DNA of 64,000 nt from Chamaecrista fasciculata (taxonomy: Eukaryota; Streptophyta; Magnoliopsida; Fabales; Fabaceae), in contig QANZ01044835.1 in assembly GCA_003254925.1 (NCBI GenBank), positions 200,751 to 264,750 on the forward strand, read 5' to 3'. Positions 51,401-59,887 of this stretch are shown piece after piece. Made by a program: the position numbers and the translations under genes. The notes beneath the pieces are model-generated. The model saw nothing but the letters and a program-made list of their open reading frames with translations, was not told the origin of the DNA and ran no database searches. The first letter of the stretch is position 1; every line of letters begins with the position of its first letter.

Positions 51401-53341
51401 ATCACTCAAAGAACAAATTTCCGGTATTTTGGCCACCTAGCAACGGGTCCGGTCAATTTTACTTAAACTTTTGATTTTAAGAACTATGACAATTAATAAT
51501 GGTTAAAATATCTTAAGTTGTCTTAAAACAAAGTTATATAAGTTTAATCTATTTTACAAAGTTAATAAGGAAGATACTTAATATAGTTCAAGCAATTAAA
51601 AAAAAAAATTAAAGGTGTAACTTACAGAAAGCCAAGTTTTTCCCCAAGAAGGTATGTAAGTGACACCACCATGATCAAGAATCCAATTTCGTGCTCTAAC
51701 ACAAGCATTGTCTTCACCACCATTAGGTCCTTCTCCAAGAATACGCATACATATATAACTGAATACAGTACTGAACATAATGCTATGACCTTCTATATGT
51801 AGTCCCCATCCTCCATCTTCATTCTTCCATTTTCCAATATACCAATATATATATATACAAACGCACTTAATTTTTCATTATATTTCACATAATATTATAG
51901 TTTATGTATATATCTATATATTTGAAACTTTACCTGATGATAATATAAGTAACGAAGGATCTCCTTTTTGTGCTCTTTTGATAATACCTTATCAAGGTGC
52001 CCTGTAATATACAAACAAAATACCTATATATACACATACACACACCACTAACAGTTAGAATTATATCATTTTTGTAATTAATTAGCTAAAAAATAATTAT
52101 GTAGTATTTGATACAAAGGGTATAAAGTTAAATAAATTATATATATATATATATAAGCATATTAAGCTTACCAAAGGCTGCATGAAAAAGAGGGGTCCAG
52201 CAATTTGAGCAGGCCAATGACCATCCTTGGATTGCAATGCACAAAGATAACGTGATGCCCTTCTCACTGTGTTTGAGACTTTCTCATGTGTTATTTCCTC
52301 TCCTTCTTCTATCTTCTCACCATGTATTGTTTGTTTGAACTTTTTTTCTCTAAGAAACTGAACCCACATCGACATGCAATAGGTCATCATCTCAAAACTC
52401 AAATCAAATATTTTTAAGGCTAAAAATGCAAAATTTGGTCCAATATCTTTTGTTCAAATCACAATTTGGTGTCATATTTTTTTTGTTACACTTTTGGTCT
52501 CATATCTTTGGGTCATATCTCAATTTAGTTGCATACCTTTTTTTGTTGCAGGTTTGGTTTCATATCTTTGGGTTAATTGCAGAATTGGTCTTATATCTTT
52601 GGGTCAAGTTTAGAAGTGGTCTCATATCTTTATAAAAGGATTAAGTAATGCTTAATGGTTGATCCATTTGCAAAGATATCAGAATAATTCTGCAATTTGA
52701 CTAAAAGATATGGGACCAAAATTGGGACCTTTTGCAAAGATATACGACCAAATTAAACTGCAACAAAAAAAGATAAAAGACCAAATTGGGAACTAAGCAA
52801 AAGATATGAGACCAAAATTTCACTTTGGCCTATTTTTAATAAATTAAACTAACAATTTGGTCCTTGAAATATTATAGGGTTGACAAATAAATTTTCAAAA
52901 AATTGAAACATATGACCGACCAAATTAAATAGTATATTATTCAGTTCGTGAAATAATAAAATGATATATTTTATAATCCTTTTTTAGATTAAAAAGTATA
53001 TTGTTTGAATCTTTCAGAAACTGAATTGTATATTTCAATATTTTATAATTAAATTTTGAGCTCAATGATCTTTCACAGACTAATGTTACTTTCTTTATAA
53101 ACTAATAGAATCAATATAATTTGTCAAAAAAAAACAGTACTTGAAATCGCCATAGTTGATCTCCACAAGCTTTGAAATGGAAGCAATTAGCGTAAAAATT
53201 TTGACGTGCAACTTCAACCTCGGCTTGCTCCTCCGGCGTGCCGTCGCCGGCATGAAACTCCCATATCTGTCGGCCGACGAATTTATTTGTGCTGAAGATA
53301 TAAGGGTCTTTCCCTCCATCTCCTATCTTTAGTCTCCACAT
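42402..53341 (-). CDS. 2,3-oxidosqualene cyclase (beta-amyrin synthase-like), 16 exons, 763 aa
   Basis: Exons: 53341-53141, 52357-52172, 52023-51934, 51823-51626, 48418-48331, 48186-48020, 46829-46638, 46520-46407, 46217-46098, 45556-45434, 45327-45229, 45118-45062, 44229-43861, 43390-43310, 42704-42621, 42524-42402. All junctions are GT-AG, all phases agree and no stop intervenes. The product has the usual OSC length. MWCYCR at residues 257-262 is the form seen in beta-amyrin synthases (lupeol synthases have Leu for Trp). DCTAE at 486-490 supplies the Asp that protonates the epoxide. QW-type repeats are visible (DGHW about 113, EDGGWGLH 161, [10 protein letters not shown] 605, DGGWGES 655, ENGDWPQQE 716). 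The enzyme would cyclise 2,3-oxidosqualene to a pentacyclic triterpene at the endoplasmic reticulum. The exact product (beta-amyrin, friedelin, isomultiflorenol or other) cannot be read from sequence. Unusual residues include [10 protein letters not shown] where VLCMLACW is common. The introns hold many mobile elements. Confidence 0.9.
42710..43290. repeat. Foldback repeat in OSC intron 14
   Basis: TTGCTAGTAAATATTATTTG at 42779-42798 is inverted at about 42948-42972, and words like GCAGCG / GGTAGCGATTTCTT alternate in both senses. It is probably a miniature element of unknown superfamily filling most of the intron. Confidence 0.5.
43428..43814. mobile_element. Mutator-type miniature element in OSC intron 13
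   Basis: 387 bp with inverted ends (GGCCAAAGTTTCAATTTGGTC at left, complement-like TTTGCATTTTGACC at right), flanked by identical 9-mers AATTAGTAT at 43419-43427 and 43815-43823. Same family as 46939-47273 and 52418-52830. Confidence 0.82.
44513..44984. mobile_element. Foldback element in OSC intron 12 (TTTGGTACC-like ends)
   Basis: Inverted ends GGGTAAATTACAATTTGG and CCAAAGTGTAATTTACCC enclose an inner inverted repeat around CACGTGCTTTTTTCC and GGAGGTTGAATCGTGAAATC. No convincing 9-bp duplication. Confidence 0.65.
45669..45994 (-). mobile_element. Probable solo LTR in OSC intron 9, 326 bp
   Basis: On the minus strand it starts TGTCAGAGTTGAATATTATT and ends CTGAATCCTAACA, with a TATA-like CTTATAAATATAT inside. 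Size and ends fit a copia-type LTR. The flanking 5-mers do not match, so an old event or misjudged ends are possible. Confidence 0.55.
46939..47273. mobile_element. Mutator-type miniature element in OSC intron 6
   Basis: Inverted ends (GTCAAAGTACACTTTTGGTC; CCAAAAATGCATTTTGACC) of the same family as 43428-43814. The flanks are TATATATA runs on both sides, so the duplication cannot be separated from the microsatellite. Confidence 0.7.
47330..47970. repeat. Short direct repeats in OSC intron 6
   Basis: Repeated AAAAGTATAAAATTAGTTCAA words (47340-47530) and three copies of TTATGCCCCTAACGTTT-like sequence (47535-47635). Likely decayed miniature elements; no gene. Confidence 0.5.
49287..51455. 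mobile_element. Compound gypsy-type LTR insertion in OSC intron 4
   Basis: One insertion bounded by identical 5-mers ATTTT (49282-49286 and 51456-51460). It contains an incomplete LTR (49287-50151) running directly into a fuller LTR (50152-51455), both starting TGATCTGA. The unit ends GGTCA like the LTR at 32409-33776. No internal genes lie between them. It is in the opposite orientation to the OSC gene and makes intron 4 about 3.2 kb long. Confidence 0.75.
52418..52830. mobile_element. Mutator-type miniature element in OSC intron 1
   Basis: 413 bp, inverted ends (GGCTAAAAATGCAAAATTTGG; CAAAATTTCACTTTGGCC), flanked by identical 9-mers TATTTTTAA at 52409-52417 and 52831-52839. Same family as those in introns 6 and 13. 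It begins 61 bp upstream of exon 2. Confidence 0.82.
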
Positions 53342-53390
53342 CTTATCTCACACTTATGAGGACCTTAGCTTCACCTTAGCTTCCAACACC

Positions 53391-53400
53391 AATATATAGA
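53391..53400 (-). promoter_or_regulatory. TATA box of the OSC gene
   Basis: TCTATATATT on the minus strand, about 50-60 bp before the ATG at 53341, implying a very short 5' leader of roughly 25 bases. Confidence 0.55.
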
Positions 53401-53408
53401 ACCAAACC

Positions 53409-53418
53409 CATGCATGCA
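53409..53418. promoter_or_regulatory. RY motif (CATGCATG) beside the OSC TATA box
   Basis: CATGCATGCA lies 8 bp upstream of the TATA box. CATGCATG is the core bound by plant B3 factors (ABI3, FUS3, LEC2) in seed promoters. Seen in sequence; function here is inferred. Confidence 0.45.
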
Positions 53419-53499
53419 TTATTTCTATATTTGGACTTGTCATATATAATTCTTCAACGGTATATCTTCCTTTTTTTTGGGTATAGCACTAATGTCTAA

Positions 53500-53543
53500 A
53501 AATCATAATCATAATCATAATCATATCATAATCATAATTTATT
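53500..53543. repeat. AATCAT microsatellite
   Basis: About seven tandem AATCAT units with one irregularity, in the OSC upstream region. Confidence 0.8.
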
Positions 53544-53649
53544 TGAAAGAGAAGGTATTCGTGGAAAACAAGAGCGACACGTATGATAGTAAGGCTGTAA
53601 CGGTATCTTCGGTTCTTCTCTAGAGTCACATCACATCTCTACTCGTAAC

Positions 53650-54980
53650 ATCCCATATTTATTGTAGATCAAAATTTTATTTTGATCCATAATATTTATT
53701 TTTAATTTTATTTTAGTTTTTGATATTTTTTTTATTCTGCTTTTGATTGTTAATGTTTTTTTAATAAATTTTATGATTAGTCTTTAATTATTAAATTTGA
53801 TTATATATATATATATCATGTGACAAAATTCAAATTATAAATTATTTTTAATGAGTTGTCATTACCTGGTTCAGGTGAGGCAACTCTGGGTTGAAGGTTA
53901 CCTGCAAGTCAATGAACACACAGGGTGGCCCTGCGATTCACCTCCGATGCTTAAGTTAGTAAGGGTTATGAGCTCAATAACGTCAATTGACTGAGTAGAG
54001 AGCGTACCTTTTTCCAGTGTGAAGGGCTAACCTTTTATACTAGCTGAGGGCAATCTGGTGTGATCTTGCCATAAATGTCAGGATGCTTGATTGTGATCCT
54101 GGCTGATCTGATTGTGATCCTTGGCTCCCACGTAATTCCCTTTTCTGTGAAAGGTGCCTTGATGGCCAAGGCGTCATCCAGGGAGAGGATCTCTAAGTGA
54201 TTTGCCTTGATTGACAGCGGATCTTGGCCGATCCTTGATTGGTTCCTAATTGATTTAGGGAATGTTTCCTTATTCCTTCGTATGTGGACGCCCATATCCT
54301 TCGTGACCCTGGGCATCTTCGCCCTGGCGAGATGTAGGGCGTTCACGTCCATACAACCCATTTGGTGGGCCTGTGGCGCATTGGGCCAAGGACATATTAT
54401 GCCATTTGGGCTTCCTAATTATTGGGTCTATTATCAGTTATATTATATCTCTCTCATTTAAGCTAAATCTGAATGCAACCATAGCGTACTGTTGATGACT
54501 AGCTAGTTCTTCCTGTTCAGTTGAGGACATTGACAAACAAGCTCAAATTGTACTTCAAAAATAGGTTTAATCAAAATACTAAGACCAAATTTTAGAAAAC
54601 TATTCAACTAGGCAGTGAAAGAACCCATCAAGAGTAAATCATAGCTATGATTACGTCGTATTCTATCTTGAAATGAGAAAGATATGATCAATTTTATGAA
54701 ATGAGTGGCCCATTTTAAAACTAATTTCAAGTCTGATTCAACCTTGTTTGTGAATAATCCTTATTGGATAAAGAAAAAGTTTGTCAAGACTTACTCATAA
54801 CTCAAATTTCATCACATTCAGACTTAAAATGAGAAAAATATGACCATATTCAATAGTTAAATACCAAAATGGAATTGTTGGATAATATTCATCAATAAGA
54901 AATATATAAAAAAATATTAAGGACTAAAATAGAATTTGGGATAAGTATTAGGGTCCAAATCTTTATTTTAACCAATTAAC
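53650..54980. mobile_element. Diverged foldback element (694-1566 family) interrupted by a probable LTR
   Basis: A left arm (53660-53850, TTTTATTTTGATCC words) and a right arm (54455-54980, with CATCAAGAGTAAATC and TTAAGGACTAAAATAG) belong to the 694-1566 family. Between them, about 53857-54436, is a GC-richer block reading TGATAATAGACCC to GGTAATGACA on the minus strand. It includes CACCTCCGATGCTTAAGTTAG, a motif common in plant gypsy LTRs, so it is probably a 580-bp solo LTR. No clear target duplication. Confidence 0.5.
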
Positions 54981-55811
54981 AATATTGACATGAGATTTAT
55001 GACATTTGAGCAAACACTTCACATTTTGCTATTGGGTATGGATTATGTGCAATTTTTCTTTAAATTAAATAATGTCAGCACATATTATTGAAGCATACTA
55101 TTAGTATTAGAACCACAAAAAATCTATTCACCTGACCTAATATATATATTTTTTTATCGAGTCCTTATCATTATTATTTTTGGTTTTTTAATTTCTTACA
55201 AATTTCTCGAAAGTAATCATATTTGTACTAAAACTTATATATCACTGTGCTAAAGGTATAGTTGTTAATAAAAATACAACTCTAATTTCGTCACAACAAA
55301 ACAATAATCTAATTAATTTGGCTTAAAAAAACAATAATCTAATTAATTAATACCATAATTTGACTGACTCGACCCAACACGTGGTAATGTCTCTTTTTCC
55401 CAAAGCTCCAAGATTATTAGTATGAAATTCGCCAACTTTAACAGATTATTTCACAGAGAGTTCAAATTTAATTTTCACCATGATTAAATTAAACGTATGA
55501 AAGCGTGAGGGTTTTTATAATATTTGGAAACACCAGTGGTCATATTTATTTATTTATTTATTTTATGAGGAGATTTAAATCAATAACACAATTATCTTTT
55601 AAAAAAACAAAAAATAGGGACATTTTCGAAAAATTAACTGAATTCTATGAATATATAATATAATTATTTTTGGAAAGAATTAAATGATATCTTTATGGCA
55701 ACAATTAAAGACTAATATTTCTTAAAATGTAAAGATATTATCAAAATGAATTTTATCTTTATTAACAAAATCTTTTTATACACATGATTTAAATTGAAGT
55801 CAAAGATATCA
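54981..55811. other. AT-rich intergenic DNA
   Basis: No gene or element recognised. Confidence 0.4.
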
Positions 55812-55813
55812 TA

Positions 55814-56387
55814 TTCCTTCTGGTTTACAATATCTACTATATTTTAGTGGGTTCACACAGATTAAAGAGATGATTAATTCACCTTAAACTTAAAAAAATA
55901 TCAGATAAAAAGATTACATTACTCTTATTTATTATTTTCTGTTTTCAAATAATACTTATTACAATTTACAGTATTTATTCTAAAAGAGAATAGGTAGAGA
56001 TGAAATTGTAAAAAAAAAATAGGTAATATTTTATTAATTTTGTAAAATAATATTTCCTCCGGTTCTATATATATGATGTTTAAGGTAAATACACACAGAC
56101 CAAGAAAATGCTTAGCTCACCTATAATGAAGAGAGAAATGAGATAAAAGAAAATTAAACTATCCCTATTAAATTACTTGGAAAATGTTTATTCATTTATA
56201 ACTCTACTATATTTAATAAGAATAGAATGATAAAAAAAATAATTAATGTTCTCTTAAATTTATAAAACATCAAATATTTTAAAATAAAAATAATTTTAAA
56301 AAAGTAGATATTCAAAATCAAACGGAGTAGATATTTTAAAACATAAAAATTTCTAAAACTATAATAGATATTATAAATTGAAGGGAG
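55814..56387. mobile_element. Stowaway-like element interrupted by another of its family
   Basis: Ends TTCCTTCTGG and GAAGGGAG with flanking TA. The element is split by a second copy at 56053-56327. Confidence 0.7.
56053..56327. mobile_element. Inner Stowaway-like element
   Basis: Ends TTTCCTCCGG and CAAACGGAG with flanking TA. It is internally very similar to 10271-10547 (shared GGTAAA...CACA, AGCTCACCTA and TACTTGGAAAATG words). It sits wholly inside the outer element. Confidence 0.75.
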
Positions 56388-56389
56388 TA

Positions 56390-56880
56390 TAACTATTAAG
56401 TATAAGTAATTAACTGGATCATTCTAGGAACCTCGCCATGATGCAACTTACAACCTACCATGATTGTACTAATAAATGCATGCATTTAAGACTATAATTA
56501 ATTTTGGAAGGTCCAGAATTTGACTTTACTCTTTGTGCCCTGGCCCTTGTGGCCGTTATTTGATAAACAATAGGATTGAAATTTTTAATTTTTAATTATT
56601 TCAACACATTTTAATATTAACATATAATTTTTATAAAAATATTCCATAAATATTTTTAAAAATCAAATTCTGAAAAATATATATAGTGAGATTGATTTGG
56701 AATATCTTCTCAAAAATCAAATTCTGAAAGATACACCAAATAGTAATAATTTATATTATTATATCTGATTATATTTAACTCGGTCTAATCTACCATGAGT
56801 GAACTCATCTTTCAACAATATCCAATAGTTTACATAATTGAATAAGTAAATGGAATTGTAAGGCAGCGCATATTTTCGTC
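56390..56880. other. AT-rich intergenic DNA
   Basis: No gene seen. From about 56840 the sequence matches the 3' flanks of the other OSC copies. Confidence 0.4.
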
Positions 56881-56934
56881 GTGGAAAGCTATGAAGCAAG
56901 AGAATCTTCATTGTAATTTGTTGCAGAAGGCAAT

Positions 56935-57183
56935 GGATTAATTAAACTCGCTTCAGATATACAGCGAGAGCCCACATTGGAAAGATATTTTTGTGCATTG
57001 GATCATCATGCAGTGTCGCATAAATACTGATCTTTGCTCCTGAAAATAAGTCACAAGCATTAATTTAATTAAATTACTTAACTAATTAAATGGTTATAAT
57101 TAGTATGTTAGTTAATTAATTAATTATATAAAAAAGTGATGAGAATTGAGAAATTAAAGAGTCTACACACTTGTTGGGGCCAA
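56935..57183 (-). pseudogene. OSC pseudogene fragment (last exon and 13 bp of the exon before)
   Basis: Minus strand 57039-56935 matches the last OSC exon: the acceptor CAG|GAG, HCM and nucleotides for the NIFPMWALA region can be aligned with 42524-42402 and 63341-63240. Small insertions and deletions change the frame (it reads EQRSVFMRHCMMIQC and then loses the family pattern). Bases 57171-57183 match the 3' end of the preceding exon (...GGCCCCAACAA with its GT donor), and homology stops abruptly at 57184. About 100 bp of 3' flank is shared with the other copies. It is a dead, truncated tandem duplicate. Confidence 0.8.
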
Positions 57184-57239
57184 GTTTGATGAGTTATTTT
57201 TTGAATGCCAAGCTTGATGCATTTCTTTTGGATTGATGA

Positions 57240-57950
57240 CTGTTATGAATACTATATGATGTACGAAGTTTTTATAGATTTTCTGTAATTTCCTTGCACA
57301 ATGATGTATAGAAATTGCTAAAAAATTGCTAGTATGATGATGTGTAGGGTTGTTGGGATGTTGATCTAAATATGAATCTTATCAAGTTAATTTACACAAT
57401 TGTTGGATGACATTGGTTTTTGCAATTTACAAGTTTGTACAATTGTCTAAATCAGTTTGGTAAAACTGGGATATGCAAAAGAATAGGCAGAGACTTTGCG
57501 AAAAATTTTTAACTGTCAACATTTTCTAGGGACTTCTTTGTACAAAAACAATAAACGCTTGACCATATTTCAAGGATCTGTTTATACAATAGATGCACAA
57601 GTCAACTCCTTGCCCAATGATGTAGGGAAATATAATTGCAAAAGAAAGAGGTGGTTTGATGATTATGATGATGTATAGTATTGTTGGCATGTTGATCCAA
57701 ATGTGAATCTTATAATGTTGATCTACAAAAAATAGGATTACTGGCATTGAGTTTTGTAATTTCCAGGTGTTTACAGGTGTGTACAATTGTCAAAAAAATA
57801 GGCAGGGACTTACAAAAGTTTTTTAACTGTCAATATTTTCCAGGAACTTCTTTGTACAAAAAAAATAAACAATTAACAATATTTCGGGGTCTTGTTTGTA
57901 CAATAGTGCAAAGGAAGTCAATTTCTCTACACCTGCAACCATGACTCAGA
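57240..57950. repeat. Two diverged tandem copies of a ~300-bp unit
   Basis: The phrases TGATGATGT, GTTGATC(T/C)AAATRTGAATCTTAT, AATAGGCAG(A/G)GACTT, AACTGTCAA, ACTTCTTTGTACAAAAA and TTTGTACAATAG recur in the same order at about 57336-57642 and 57665-57945. A partial copy precedes at 57260-57335. Non-coding; family unknown. It adjoins the break in the OSC fragment. Confidence 0.7.
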
Positions 57951-58133
57951 CTATGCCCAATTTTGGCCAATTTTAGCATCCATGCTTCATCCAATACCAA
58001 AACCAATTAACAACTCATTAACCAATTCACACCATAAAAAAATAAGAGTGATACACATCTCATTAACCATAAAGTTTTACACTACATGAGTCAAATTGCA
58101 TAAACAAACAAACAATACATTATTTTTGGTTCA

Positions 58134-58544
58134 TCACATTAACTTGCAATAATTCAAAACACTTAAAAAACAAACCAACATAATGACAACGACACCAACG
58201 AAAAGCCAAATAATCATTCTCAACCTTCTCAATTGTTCTTGATACATTTCATTTTCCTTCTTCAATTCCCTGTACCTTTTCTTCTTCAGAGCAAGCAAGT
58301 CAATCAACACTTCACCCTTCTCTTCACTTGAGCTACTATCTTCATCTACCCACTTGAACAAGCCACAACAACGCTTTACATCAATACCTTATAAAAAGGA
58401 CATCTACAAAAAATCTTTGCCATAATTTTGAGGAGTTCAAGCAGTTAACATTAACACATTACACCCACACCGACATTTCTTTGCCCCAAATTTTCGCTTT
58501 CTCCTTGAAGAATCCACGCTATACGATCCTTTTGAAGAACTCAT
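58134..58544 (-). pseudogene. GRF-zinc-finger-like small membrane protein gene, decayed
   Basis: From an ATG at 58544 the frame reads MSSSKGSYSVDSSRRKRK and then KKCRCGCN, like the Ser/Arg start and first Cys pair of plant GRF-type zinc-finger proteins. It meets a TGA where the family usually has Trp (before TPQNYG). Further stops and frame changes follow before CCGLFKWVDED, the typical end of the zinc finger. The last 75 codons (58361-58134) are open: a basic coiled coil (KKKRYRELKKENEMYQEQLRRLR) and a membrane segment (IIWLFVGVVVIMLVCFLSVL) close the protein, as is usual for this family. Such genes are common and often lie near transposons. The zinc finger is broken here. Identification rests on pattern, not a search. 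Confidence 0.55.
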
Positions 58545-58904
58545 TTCTGTGAGGAATAAAATCTCATAAATCGAAAACAAAACAAGACACGCAAATTTAG
58601 TGTAAAATCATATAAAGATGAGTGGTTGAAATTACAGTTTAGGCCTGAAATCTTTAAATTCCTTTCATTTCAGTCCCAAGTTCACAAAATATAATTCAGA
58701 AATGTGTGTACAATACTTCCAAATGTTCCAATTTACTCCCTAGTCCATTAATCTTTCGGAATTTGGACCAGAAAATGACAAAAGGCAAATATGCATAGAG
58801 GGACTAAAGTGAAAAACGCAGAAAGTTTGAAGGAGGAAAACTCACCAATATCGTCGGAAAATCCACTGAAATCGCCGGCAACCTTGACTCTCTCACTCTC
58901 TCTT

Positions 58905-59165
58905 TTGAAATGGGTTATTGAACGGGTTTAACAAGTGAGGGTTTGGGAAATGGGTTGAGATGGTTAGGGTTCGATGGTTTGGGAGTTTGGGTGTGGATAG
59001 GTTGGGTGGTACGATTCGAGGGTTTGGGTGTGGATGGTTCGGTTCGTGGGTTGGGTATCACGATGGGTTGGGTGTGGTTCAAGAGGTTTGGGTGTGGTTT
59101 GAAGGTTTTGGTTTGGGGGGTTTGGGTGTGGTTCGACTAGGAGGGTTAGGTTTGGGTTAGGGACA
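58905..59165. repeat. G-rich GGGTTTGGGTGTGG minisatellite-like tract
   Basis: Irregular repeats of GGTTTGGGTGTGG on the plus strand with many GGG runs. Long open frames here are repeat artefacts. The tract lies upstream of the GRF-like frame and could form G-quadruplexes; it is not a plant telomere repeat (TTTAGGG). Confidence 0.6.
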
Positions 59166-59169
59166 AACT

Positions 59170-59882
59170 AATTTTTTTATTTTCTGATTTAATAAAATTA
59201 AAGTGAGGGACCAATTTGCCTAGTGACGAAATGTAAGAAGTTTTGTTTATTTTAATTCTTATGCTGATATGGCGTTAATTACATATGTGGCACTTTTGTT
59301 TTGTTTTTCAGTTTAATCGGTGTTGACGTGGCAGTTAATGTGCCACGTTAGCACTTAACAGTCCAACTCAGCCAGTAACATGTCACCTCATATCTTTTTG
59401 GGACAGCTGGGTGACAGAGGGACCTATTTGCCAAACGTTTGAATAATTCAAGGATCGGATTGTACAATTTCATAAATTCAAGGACCAAACTGCCACCACC
59501 TATAAAGTTCAAGGACCAAAATGTTAGTTTACGCAATATTTTATTCCTACTTAGACGTCGGTAACTTACCATAGAAGCCGTCTCTCATGGTTGAACTCTC
59601 CTCGCAAGTTTTGAAGACTTGGAACTAGTTCAAGGATTATCATGTTGGTGTCTTTTATGGGAATCTTACCTACTCTTTCGGTTTATTTCTTAAAATTTTT
59701 CGTCATTTTGTGTCATCTTTGGAAAACTTAGGGCATGTTTGATTTAAATCTATGAAAATAGTTCATTGTTTTTAAAAAAAAAAACCAAAAACTAAAAAAA
59801 TTTGTTTGATAATCTATTTTTTCTTTATTTGATTTTTAAAACAAAAAAAAAATTTAAACCTGTTTTTAAAACATAAAAATAG
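59170..59882. other. Intergenic DNA
   Basis: Words such as AGTTCAAGGACCAAA recall miniature-element arms, but no boundaries were found. No gene. Confidence 0.35.
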
Positions 59883-59887
59883 AGAAC

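Noticed and set aside
51934-52005. OSC exon 3 starting at the acceptor before GGCACCTTG
   Set aside because: That site is 22 bp inside the true exon and breaks the frame. The upstream acceptor TATATAG at 52024-52025 gives [12 protein letters not shown], which fits the family.
58943-59160. Gly/Trp-rich frames as a glycine-rich protein gene
   Set aside because: Two overlapping frames arise from the same G-rich repeat tract; there is no start context or conserved domain.
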